This document shows positions 9,582-19,002 of a DNA stretch of 25,000 bases, piece after piece. Position numbers and translations under genes: made by a program. The stretch spans positions 1 through 25,000 of the forward strand of contig CAIIXF020000200.1 in the NCBI GenBank assembly GCA_903813345.2, in the 5' to 3' direction. Source of the DNA: Owenia fusiformis. Its lineage: Eukaryota > Annelida > Polychaeta > Sabellida > Oweniidae. The first letter of the stretch is position 1. Every line of letters begins with the position of its first letter. Under the pieces are notes generated by a model. It was given only the letters and a program-made list of their open reading frames with translations. It did not search any database and was not told the DNA's origin.

Positions 9582-9882
9582 GTAAGTGAATTAAGCCTTA
9601 ACAATATTTTCAATATGTTCAAAAGATTGCAATGTGAGAACAATGGAGTAAAGCTCCACGGGGAGCATCGGTCGACATGATTACGAAGCTAAAAATAACA
9701 CATTCATTGGAGAAAGCTATTTTCTAAGTGTGACCACTTTAAAGCAACAATTGACCATTCATGAGCAATAATGCCTCGATAAAATCATGTACGTTTCAAT
9801 CCATGGTTAAATTGACATTCTTGTGGTGTTCAATTGTTTAACTTTTGTTTATTATTTATGTGTGTTTGTCTGTCTTTTACAG
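9582..9882. other. USH2A last intron
   Basis: A 301-bp intron from GTAAGT to TCTTTTACAG. The upstream frame reads through for 99 bp into it before stopping at 9680. Nothing else seen. Confidence 0.85.
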
Positions 9883-9972
9883 TATGAGGATGATCTTGCA
9901 AGTTCTACAGGGGCAGGATATAGCATGATGGCCACTAAGGAGCAAATCATGTTCCCAGATACACACCTTTAA
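9883..9972 (+). CDS. USH2A: usherin last exon, C terminus ending DTHL
   Basis: 29 codons plus TAA, phase 0 after acceptor TTTTACAG. It reads YEDDLASSTGAG.. and ends MFPDTHL. DTHL is a class I PDZ ligand (T-x-L) and is the vertebrate usherin terminus that binds harmonin and whirlin. The conservation implies that the PDZ partnership is ancestral. Confidence 0.95.
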   Translation, partial: YEDDLASSTGAGYSMMATKEQIMFPDTHL

Positions 9973-12570
9973 CTCCAACAGTACAAGAGTAAAGATCCGG
10001 AAATGTTGTATCCACTAGAATATAGAATCTTTTCTCAGCAATCATTGTTCCACTCTCAAAGTGGAAGGAATAGAACAGTTTAACATTAGTGAGGAGTGGA
10101 GTGGGTATAGCAGCATTAGATTAACATGTACGAGTATAAGGAATAAACAACTAATTGCAAGTAAATAGGCTGTGATAGTAAAAACATAACACACATTGTC
10201 CAACAGTACAATATAGTATCTAGCTAAGCCTAATCTAGGGTATAACAGGCAAATATAAATGTGATTTCCATGATTCCGAGCCACTCAAAAAAGATGTATT
10301 TAAATTGAATATAAGATGCAAATGTAAAATAATATCAAGATATTTTGAAGATTTGGTTTTTATATCAAGCTTCTGCGCTTGAAATGCTATGTCATAACAG
10401 GGTTGTAATGATATGATATATACATGTATATCAATATTATTTTATCATTGTAGTATACTAACAGATAATTGTAAAATTAAGCTCTTTGAGGGTTATTCAA
10501 AAACATAGCATTGAAGGCTATATAAGAAGTTAGCTTTTTATTTTGGGAGGCTATTCAAACTTTTTTGAATTGATTTCTTTAAATGATCTGATGGAGAAGT
10601 GATCTGAATAGAAAATGATCTGCAAACTAATATATTTACAAATATTATTTAGAAATATGCATTCCAGATGTAATGGAATATAGTAGGAAAACCAGGAAAA
10701 TTATGTTAGATCTGTGAGAATGATCTATATTATAAGTGCTTTATTAATGTGCCAATATATTTTAGCACAGAAATATGATAATTCAATTTAATTCATTAGT
10801 ATTTTTCAGTTGTATAAAATATAATGTACAAGGACAATATTATGAAGGGTGTACATGTAATTACTGATTTTTCTCATAATAAACCCATGGCTTATTAAAT
10901 GAAAGTGTCGGGCCTACATGTAAGTTCCCCTTGTTATAAACAGCCCGTGGTTTTTTGACTGGAAAGTACCTTCAAGAAAATCTCCTTGGTCCATATAATG
11001 AGTGGATGTTATTCTGAGAAAATTGTGTATGAAAAGTACAAAGTAAATGTGATTTCGCAATGATGCAAACATTCCAAAATGCCAGATTCATATGCCATTT
11101 TCTTGGGTCATTATAATGTCCCAGTGCATACTAGATGTATTTACATTTTATATTATATAACATATGTATATTATGTATATATTAATGTATAAAGAAATCA
11201 CATATTTTTTATGTGAAAAGGTTTTGATATGATTTTAGATAGAGATTTGTATATACTGATATTTATTAGTCCATCCGTCCTTGTGTAGAGAGTAGTTGGG
11301 TATATGATCTCGATTTTTCAAATTCAAGTGCATCAGTTTCTTCAAATTATATAATATTTGCAAATGGGTCCATTTTAAGTTGTGCCACAACTAAGAAATG
11401 TATTTCTTCCATTGCTACCTTACCTTGGCTTTACAAGGGGGGGGGGTTAAAAACTGTATTAAAAAACTTGAGCACTTAAGTTTTGAAAAAGTTTCACAAT
11501 AAAGTAGTGTGGTATGGTGAAATTATCAAGTATTGTTTTATATTATTATACATATAGACATTCCATTGTTTTAACACGTATGCTGAAGTTGGGTATTAAA
11601 TGGGTGCATTATAATCAGTTCAGCTTTCTGTTCTAAATTAAATCATTAGATTGATATTTGTTAATTTTGTTGTTGTTTGTAAATTCTACCATGTATTGTA
11701 TGTCTGCTTATGTACATATTAATGAACCAATATAAGTTCATATGAGATTATCAAATGCAAAATGTAATGCCATCAACTGGAATTTTTCCATGAGACTCAA
11801 AAATATTGTTCAACACAATCATGGTACTTTAATTTTTCTCCCTACAATAGCACTATTGTATAAAAATAAATTATTTTGATGAATCATAATTCACAATTTT
11901 TGAGAAATGAACCGATGACAAGAGTTGGCTCTACATAATGATGAGCTATGCTTATTACTTAGTCTCTGCTTTTAAAATGAGTTATTCAGATTGCGATATT
12001 GTTTGTGGTAGATGAGGGGGTCATGACTTGATTGAATGTATTAAGCACAATGTGAAATATGTTATTCTTATATTTCTTTCATACATGTAAGGACTCATGA
12101 ACACAATTTTTATTATTTTTATGGGCATTATTTTACTTTGATATGTAATGAAGAAAAACATACATACATTTTAGTTCATTGTCTGATTACAAAAGGTGAA
12201 TTTCAATAGTCCCCTATTTTCTTTCAAATCATGACCCCCTTTGGAGCAAATGATTTAATTGTACATCAGATTATTTATACATATATGTTTATCATGTCTA
12301 AGTTTTATAGAGAATAATAAAATGTATTGATGAGATTTTACATTATATTATAGTTGTGTTAAATCCAGCATATGCTCGCCAGAACTTCAGAACAACTTAT
12401 TCACAGGATCAATATCTGTTCTGAAAACGTCCTAACATCTTTCACTTGACCGTAGAATGATTTCAATGATGTATGGTTATAGGATGAAATCATGATCCCA
12501 TTCTTAGTTTTAGGGGAGAAATAGACTTATTGCTCATATTCAGAACATTGTACACTTTTAAATAAAGACT
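9973..12570 (+). other. USH2A 3' UTR and downstream AT-rich DNA
   Basis: No coding signal. Candidate poly(A) signals AATAAA lie at 10878, 11498 (followed at once by a GT-rich stretch), 12316 (followed about 35 bp later by TTGTGTT) and 12561. I cannot tell which is used. A G10 run is at 11437-11446. Otherwise it is AT-rich with no recognised repeat. Confidence 0.6.
12316..12321 (+). terminator. candidate USH2A poly(A) signal
   Basis: AATAAA with a T/GT-rich stretch downstream. It is one of four candidates, so the choice is weak. Confidence 0.3.
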
Positions 12571-12578
12571 AAACAATA

Positions 12579-12599
12579 TGTCACCATTTCTTGGTGACA
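12579..12599. repeat. hairpin 1, TGTCACCA stem
   Basis: TGTCACCA and TGGTGACA form an 8-bp perfect stem with a 5-nt loop. The context AACAATATGTCACCA is repeated at the second hairpin 275 bp downstream. Confidence 0.7.
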
Positions 12600-12853
12600 C
12601 CAAAACATCTTCATGTCTTTTTGATGTTTAGGTTTAAAATTCTAACAGATTGATACCAAATAGAGGAAAAGGAAATATTAGATTATTGGAAATCTTGAGG
12701 CGAAAAAAACAACCAATAAATTCAAGTACCGATTACTTTCTCCATAAACCAAGTAATAAGGCATTAGCATGCAAAATGTCACCACCTGCATTTGTAACAG
12801 ATACCTCTGACTGGCAAACACGGTCCACAAAAAAGTTAGAGACTATCTAACAA

Positions 12854-12880
12854 TATGTCACCACTCATGGTGGTGACATA
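12854..12880. repeat. hairpin 2, TATGTCACCAC stem
   Basis: TATGTCACCAC (12854-12864) and GTGGTGACATA (12870-12880) form an 11-bp perfect stem with a 5-nt loop. With hairpin 1 it brackets a 255-bp stretch, suggesting ends of a small mobile element or a duplicated structural motif. A third ATGTCACCAC occurs unpaired at about 12777. Confidence 0.7.
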
Positions 12881-12984
12881 ATATAACTGAATGATTAAAT
12901 CATGACACTGGCGTATTACAGTGAGTAAGTGGGATCACATGGTGGGGAAACTGATTTCTTTAAAATGAGTCAAAAATAGGAGCT

Positions 12985-13253
12985 GGGGCTAATGGTTAAA
13001 ATTATTTGCATGTACCCCCATAAAATGGAAATGAGCATTTGGTCAAGACTCAGAGGAATGTAGTTTTCATTAGTCCAAGAATTTGTCAAATGGATGGTCA
13101 TATAAGACAAGTAGGTGACTGCCGGGGTTATAGTGTAAATTACCTGCATGTAGCCCCACAGAATGAATATATAAGTATTGTTTTGGTTGACAGACAGTTT
13201 TCATTTGTCTAAGCATTATTTGACAAATGTGTGATCAGACAAATGGGCAACTG
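12985..13253. repeat. diverged tandem duplication, about 139-bp period
   Basis: Two units start at GGGGCTAATGG (12985) and GGGGTTATAGT (13124). They share ordered blocks: TGCATGTA.CCCCA.A.AATG, TTTGGT..A, AGTTTTCATT.GTC.AAG and TTTGTCAAATG/TTTGACAAATG. Identity is moderate, so the duplication is old. Confidence 0.6.
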
Positions 13254-16171
13254 TGTTGACTCAAAGTGACAAAACTACTTCGGAATAGCAAATTAGAGGA
13301 ATAACAATACTTCAGTATCTATGACATTTTATTTTAAAAAGTTACATTTAATACATGCTATATACATGTAGAAATACGTATTATGTTTAATACATAATGT
13401 TATCACTGTAGACATATTCCATACAGATCCTTATGCGGTACATATAGTGGCCAATTAACAACTAAGACAAAAATGAAGCTCATTCGATGAGAGATACTAT
13501 CTAGTAACTACTAGACATGCTTCTGCACTTTATTAGGGCTTCTTATAATTATACACATAAGACACAAATTTTTATAAATTATTTAGCCTGAAGTTGCTAT
13601 CCAGTGATGAATTTATGTGAGCATTCTTAAATTTAGAAATTCATTCATTGTTCTTTAACGACTATGATGTTGAGATTTCCATGGTTACAAGGAACTTATG
13701 ACTTAAGAATGCCACAGAAATGCAAAACACTGGGTTAAGTCTAGACTAGTACACAATCCCAAGCAAGCCCAATTTGATGCAATATATTACCAGTAATCCC
13801 ATAAGGTAAATAACTGGAAAATCAGGTCAATTAGAGCTATATCTTGAGGTTCTGCATTAGGCTGAACTTATAGGCTGTGGATGGACAAAACTGCAACTCA
13901 ATGTTTTTGCTAGATTGGGAGCTGTCTTTGAGTCTTCTAGATCCAAACAAAATACATACAATCTCTCAACCGAAAACCCTACTTTTTAACAACTAAGAAC
14001 GGATTTATTTTTCCTAAAATCAGCCTCAAAACAGGTTGATTTGACATCTACTATATTTATGAGCCTTATACAAATATCAAATTCTGCAATTGCAAAATGA
14101 AAATAAAAATAACGAACTTTCTAAAACAATCTACTATTTCTACTAATTACCCTGCTTAAACTGCAGAAATGTGTCCATCACATTATGTGTGTCCAATAAT
14201 GTGTGTCAACTATTATGAATGCATTGATAATTCACACATCCACAACATTTAAAAAATGTGTCATTTTCCTAAAAACACAAATGCAAATAATCCAGACTGA
14301 CCAAACATTTTAATGAACACTTAATTCATTTTGTTATTTAAACTAAGGGAAAACACAAAGGCCTCGTTACCATCATATATTGCACAAGCTTTCTAAAGTG
14401 ATAAAATCTCACATATAACTATTCTAAATAAAAAATACAAAGTTTGGTTTAATAGAGGCCAGAAAATGTATCAGGTCGTGAACATCTCCAATCTACAGTA
14501 TATGTATCTTAGAAAATATCAAAGCAAGAAAATGTCCAGATATAGAAATACAATCATACTGCATGTTTGAATTCCTCCCATGTTTTCTAATATTTCTTAG
14601 CTTTTTCCTTTCCCATTGTGTTAAGTTGATATCTAAGAACAAATAAATGTACATGTTTTACTTTTTAGCAAATCTGTACAAATGCATACATGTATATGAC
14701 AATCGTGCTTTAGTGAACTAAAATATTGATGAAATTACAAGTACATTTAGTATGTTACAAGTTCAAATTCTACCAATCAAGGTTTATACATTTATGGATT
14801 TCTTGTTAAAAAGCTAGAAACCTATTCGATTTGGATTTCTAAATGTAAAATGAGCATTAAAAGTTCTCTGAAAATGTGAAATTATTAAAATGTCTACAAG
14901 TAAATACTGTTATTTCTTCTCGACTTTTCTTTTAAAGGAACTATATACTGCTGAAAACTCCAATGGAGTCTCCTCCAACAGTAAATGTCCTTCAAAAATA
15001 CAAATCAAATGAAATGTCAGCAATTGCATTTACCGTATCTAATATCTTCTAAAATTAAAGTGTAAAATGCTCTAAAACATCATATTGTTCATGACAATGT
15101 TAGAAGATTTCAATAAATAGTTGGATCTTTTAGATTATTACATATCTACGTAGAATCTTCCAGAAATTTGCCACAAATAACCGACAACATCGCAAGGTAC
15201 AGTTTGTTTAAACATATTGCTTATTATGAAAAGCCACCAATCAGCTTCCTTACATCTATGTTTATATCGTGTAATATCAATATGTACACACAAATCTCCC
15301 AGAATGCAATACATTTTATCTATTATCGCCATCTATACAATACACTAATAACTAATGGATTATGTACAATAAATATTACAAATGCCATATTTGTAGAATC
15401 AATTTTCTAACATAGAAAATGTTACATTAAAAGCCATATCATGTATATATCATCTGGGCGAAAATGAGGTGGTAATCTCAATAAATGGATACGGGAAAAA
15501 TAATAAATATCCCTGCATTTCGTAAAATCGTAATGTACATTCAAATATTGCCCCTTAAATTGTACATTACAGTACACAAATAAAACACATGGTTTTGATA
15601 ATTCATGAAGTTTTATCCAATTATTGAGACTACCAATGTTTAAGCCATACTGTAGCATTATTCAAAACACTTTAATACAGAAATTAATCTTCAATTCGTT
15701 TTTTCATCGCATCTCACTTATTAATAAATTCAGTTTATCATTTCAGTATCAAATAAAAAATGCATTATAATATTAATAATGAGTTATTCTATTAATAACG
15801 AATTATCATGTAATAAAATAATACAATTTTTTTCAAATGAAACAGATTTCAAATCTTGTACAGTACAATAAAGACCCTGTTGCACCGGTTGCTAACAATT
15901 TTTAGAGTATTTTTCGCCATAGACACTCTACCTGTCTACTTAACATAATAGCGCATATTTTACACTAGTTCCTACAAACACTTTCCCTGTATACATCCAG
16001 GTAAATGTGCATTATATTTACACAAATTTATATATAAAAGATAATTTAAAAGTATCTAAGTACACATACATGTATATAGATGTTATCCACCATTTTATGG
16101 CTTCGAGTACTGTTATGTTCAGATCCATGTCGTCCTATTGCTGATTGGTTACTGGCTCTGGTCATATTTTT

Positions 16172-16403
16172 CCACTAAGTGGCATGACAGTAGACAAGTT
16201 GTCTGCTAAGATCACTCACTAGGTGGCAGTATGGCAATTGTTTGAGCCCGACCATTTCCAGAATACATTAGATGGCAGTGCTAAACCATTCACTAGATGT
16301 CAGCACTGATGTCTGCCAAATGTTCCAGAAGACAAAAGCTCACTAGATGGCAGCAAAGCCATCTGCTGATAGAACCAGGCGGCCAATGCTCACTAGATGT
16401 CAG
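16172..16403 (+). promoter_or_regulatory. array of six CTCF-like core motifs (minisatellite)
   Basis: Six copies of a CACTAGRTGGCAG-like word, all on the + strand: CCACTAAGTGGCA at 16172, TCACTAGGTGGCAG at 16216, ACATTAGATGGCAG at 16265, TCACTAGATGTCAG at 16290, TCACTAGATGGCAG at 16340 and TCACTAGATGTCAG at 16390. The last three are spaced exactly 50 bp apart and share flanking bases, so the array is also a degenerate minisatellite. The word matches the core of the known CTCF motif (CCACYAGRKGGCAG). Binding is inferred, not shown. Confidence 0.55.
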
Positions 16404-16460
16404 CACCGGCCTAAGCTCCATCTTTAATAATACTATCATGTCTGGTTCAGCTCCCATGCC

Positions 16461-17024
16461 TTACACATCACTGTCTATGGTCATTTCACTGAATTTGATA
16501 GATATCTCGCTGAATGATGGCCGCTCTTTTGGACTGTTACACCAACATGTGTTCATAAGTGTATGAAGTTCCTCTGGACATTGCTGTAAGGGCTCCGGCC
16601 GACAATCCGTGCCCTGCTCGTAACTTTGGAGAACATCCATATTTGTCCTACGTTTAAAAGGCACTTCACCAAGAGTCAATACCTCCCATATAAACACGCC
16701 AAATGCCCATACATCACTTTTTGTAGAGTATTCATCCTCTAATAAAGCCTCAGGGGCCATCCAACGTAGTGGAACATAATTATTGCGGTATAAATAGTAC
16801 TCCTCTGAGTACACATCGTGACACAGGCTCAGATTGGCAACTTTTAAATCTAGGTTTGACGACAGGAGGACATTACGAGCTGCGACATCTTTATGAACAT
16901 AACGATGGTTAGCAATACATTCCATCCCCATGGCAACCTGGTTCATCATTGTTATCTTCTGGGCCAATGTCAACTTACGGTTTGAATCTCGTTTCATCGC
17001 GGCAAGGAACTGTTTCATATCACC
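16461..17024 (-). CDS. PTK7: PTK7 terminal exon, kinase N-lobe end and C-lobe
   Basis: 564 bp from acceptor TTTTTAG (phase 0) to the stop codon at 16461. It begins GDMKQFLAAM, equivalent to vertebrate GDLKQFL. Catalytic loop VHKDVAARN: His near 16895, Asp near 16889, Asn near 16874. The Mg-binding DFG is replaced by ANL at 16830-16838 (vertebrate PTK7 has ALG), so phosphotransfer is not expected. The APE region (RWMAPEALL), STKSDVWAFGVFIWEVLT and PKERPSFSEI are intact. The protein ends IDSDV, a possible class I PDZ ligand (S-x-V). Confidence 0.96.
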   Translation of the reverse strand, partial: GDMKQFLAAMKRDSNRKLTLAQKITMMNQVAMGMECIANHRYVHKDVAARNVLLSSNLDLKVANLSLCHDVYSEEYYLYRNNYVPLRWMAPEALLEDEYSTKSDVWAFGVFIWEVLTLGEVPFKRRTNMDVLQSYEQGTDCRPEPLQQCPEELHTLMNTCWCNSPKERPSFSEISIKFSEMTIDSDV

Positions 17025-17295
17025 CTAAAAATAATATTTCCATGCCGTTAGATATACAATATATAGTATATATCTTTAAGTAGAATTAGAACATTTTCCA
17101 TGACCACACCAACCCCACTGTGTTGGGATATACATCAACATCAGTTGTGTGTAAAGTATTTCCATATAAATCGTTTTTTAAGTAAAGAGTGAAATTTTTT
17201 ATAGTCTAATTTTTGTACAATTTCTTCATGTATATTCATTTATCATCCCAAAGATACAGTGTCAAATAAAAGTTTCAATAAAGTTCCAAGCTTAC

Positions 17296-17528
17296 CCAAT
17301 CACAATACTCCATTATCATGAACTGTGGCTCCATCTCACGACACACCCCAAGTAGTTTTGCGACATTCTCGTGGCTCAACTTGCTATACATTTCAATCTC
17401 TGCACGGAATTGGAAATGGTGGTGTTCATCCTTACTGGTGAGTGACTTAACCATGACCAGTGTTTCATCATGTCCATCCTTAATTCCACAAGCCTTGGCC
17501 AAGAATACATCCCCAAACTCTCCCTTGC
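17296..17528 (-). CDS. PTK7: PTK7 exon, kinase N-lobe
   Basis: 233 bp, phase 1 in and phase 0 out (donor GTAAGC). It completes the glycine loop GKGEFG across the junction and continues DVFLAKACGI. The VAIK lysine is present as VMVK (codon 17446-17448), and the alpha-C glutamate as FRAEIEM. The exon ends in the hinge as FMIMEYCDW, close to vertebrate PTK7. Vertebrate PTK7 has GKSEFG in the loop, so this copy keeps a more canonical GxGxFG. Confidence 0.95.
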
Positions 17529-17697
17529 CTATGAATATATTACAAATATCTTGATCACAAAAATGCTCAATACGTATTTCAATAATTTCAGGAAAACGTT
17601 TTCCTTAATCTAGAAATATGTCTTAAATGGGTGACAAATTAGTTCATTAAATGCCAAAAAATTGATAATGGATTCATAACTTTTAAGTTGCACCCAC

Positions 17698-18003
17698 CTA
17701 GCATTCCTAAAGTCACAAGGTCATGTCTGGGAAACTGCCAACGATCGTAACTTCCTCTCCGAGCTCGGGAATTACTTGATGATGTATGTGACTGCTGGGT
17801 TGACGATGGTAGAGAGATATGAGAGTTTGTGTCACCTCCGTCGATCTTAATTAAATGGTGATTCATTTGGCTGTTGCTTGACATCTGGTTCATGCTACAG
17901 TTTATGTTGTTCACATGGTTGATATGGTTCATATCTTCTGCCTTAGGGAGCATGTGTTCCTTTTGCTCAGCTGTGTGGTTCGCATCACCATTTTCACCTT
18001 TAC
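17698..18003 (-). CDS. PTK7: PTK7 exon, juxtamembrane segment
   Basis: 306 bp, phase 1 in and out (acceptor CTTAATAG, donor GTGGGT). It encodes a low-complexity juxtamembrane region rich in Asn, Met, His and Ser (for example MNHINHVNNINC), then Ser/Thr/Gln-rich sequence. It ends with FPRHDLVTLGMLG, the conserved lead-in to the kinase glycine loop (vertebrate FPRSSL..ITTLG). Only the last 15 or so residues are conserved. Confidence 0.9.
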
Positions 18004-18379
18004 CTATTAAGCAATATGAGCATGTTAAATTGAGTTACTCATGATTCAAATGTTTATAGTGAAACCTACAAAGTGGAACACCTCTAGAAGTGGAACACCT
18101 CTGTAAGTGGACACTTTTCAGAGTTCAAAGACTTAACATTAAATAAATCTCAAATGAAGTGCAACACTCCCAAGTGGTACAGTTTTCAGGGGTCCCAAAG
18201 GTGTTCCACTTAAAAACCTCAAAATGTGAACACCTGTCAATAAGAACACTTTTTGCTGGTCTCCATGGCATATGGATTAGACAAGTTCTACTCTAATTGA
18301 ATGAAAAATAACCATAGATGTTTAACAAATGAACTGGTCCAAACTGCTCAGAGTTAGTTATGAGTTATGTAAATCTCAC
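18004..18379. other. PTK7 intron containing a MITE relative
   Basis: A 376-bp intron, mostly occupied by the element at 18055-18292. Confidence 0.75.
18055..18292 (+). mobile_element. MITE-like element with AAGTGGAACACCTCT repeats
   Basis: It begins TATAGTGAAACCTACAAAGTGG and ends near AGTTCTACT, an inverted match to a CAGTA/GAACCT-type terminus. Inside are repeats of AGTGGAACACCTCT, with an inverted copy AGGTGTTCCACTT. It appears distantly related to the copies at 4200-4366 and 23273-23444. The exact ends are uncertain. Confidence 0.55.
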
Positions 18380-18562
18380 TTGTTGCCTGCATCTGCCTTC
18401 TGTATTTCCTAGCCCTTATGAGCCTGAGACTGCAGTATATGGTCAGCCCAAGGACCAGACCTAGGTAGGCAACAGCACTGCACACAGCTATTAGGATGGT
18501 CTTCATCATGTTCATAGCATCATCCTGTTTGCTTTCCTGGTCCCTCAAGTATTGATCGGCAC
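18380..18562 (-). CDS. PTK7: PTK7 exon, transmembrane helix
   Basis: 183 bp, phase 1 in and out. An acidic/polar stalk (ADQYLRDQESKQDDAMNMM) is followed by a hydrophobic helix of about 23 residues, TILIAVCSAVAYLGLVLGL then TIYC, and a basic stop-transfer segment RLIRARKYRRQ. The AVAY..VLGL..YC core matches vertebrate PTK7. Confidence 0.94.
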
Positions 18563-18881
18563 CTGGAAGATACATACACAAAAGCAATACACAAAAGTGT
18601 TTTTTATGTTATTGGTTGTGTGTAGAGTAAAGTAGCAAAGATTTTGTATTTGCTATTGTTGACGGTGGTTAATAAGCCCAAGGTGGGCTAGGTGATTTTT
18701 CATATTTTGTTGAATCATAAAACTGACTACTATAATTAAATAAATAAATAAATAAATAAACTAAACTAAACAAACTAAACTTGGGCCTCAGAGTTGGTAT
18801 ACCTATACCTAACTACCTAGCACCCACCCACTTCAAGAATTTCACATAAATTATATGAGGAACCATCTCAGAGGTACTTAC
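18563..18881. other. PTK7 intron with a TAAA microsatellite
   Basis: A 319-bp intron with a (TAAA)n tract at about 18736-18770 that decays into CTAAA/CAAACTAAA words. Nothing else recognised. Confidence 0.75.
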
Positions 18882-19002
18882 TAGCGACATCTACAAATAT
18901 CTCCTCTCTCTGGAAGCCTCCTCTATTGCCAGCAGTGCAGCCATATTTGCCTCTGTCATCCAAATGCACCTCAGATACATATAGGGAACCATTGTTCAGT
19001 AC
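18882..19002 (-). CDS. PTK7: PTK7 exon, second half of last Ig domain
   Basis: 121 bp, phase 0 in and phase 1 out (donor GTAAGT). It encodes VLNNGSLYVSEVHLDDRGKY, then GCTAGNRGGFQREEIFVDVA. This holds the L.I..V...D.G.Y.C strand F signature of an I-set Ig domain and the GN.GG seen in vertebrate PTK7. Confidence 0.94.

Larger units (their letters stand above)
158..9972 (+). other. USH2A: USH2A (usherin) orthologue, 3' part of gene, 10 exons
   Basis: Usherin is a large single-pass adhesion protein. In vertebrates it forms extracellular links in photoreceptors and hair-cell bundles and binds harmonin and whirlin through its C-terminal PDZ ligand. The visible exons encode 14 FN3 domains, a short Thr/Pro linker, one membrane helix, and a cytoplasmic tail with PYIRER-P and MSPL motifs. 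The tail ends in DTHL, the terminus I know from vertebrate usherin. The identification rests on that tail plus the FN3 array. Exons joined: 158-3148, 5340-5533, 5697-5819, 6379-6602, 6860-7080, 7397-7576, 7870-7959, 8372-8404, 9094-9581, 9883-9972. Every junction has AG/GT sites and matching phase. The signal peptide, laminin domains and earlier FN3 domains would lie upstream of the window. Confidence 0.93.
12881..16460 (-). other. PTK7 3' UTR and intergenic DNA
   Basis: No coding signal in any frame; short open frames here have no domain or splice context. On the - strand, AATAAA signals that could end the PTK7 transcript occur at about 13529-13534 and 13328-13333, among others, so the UTR could be up to about 3 kb. 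The part nearest the stop codon holds the CTCF-like motif array (16172-16403). Confidence 0.55.

Noticed and set aside
11437-11446. G10 run in the USH2A downstream region
   Set aside because: A single homopolymer; without further G-runs it is not a credible quadruplex or functional element.
12650-12850. Open frame of 66 codons between the two hairpins
   Set aside because: Short, no recognisable motif, no coding context; kept only as part of the hairpin observation.
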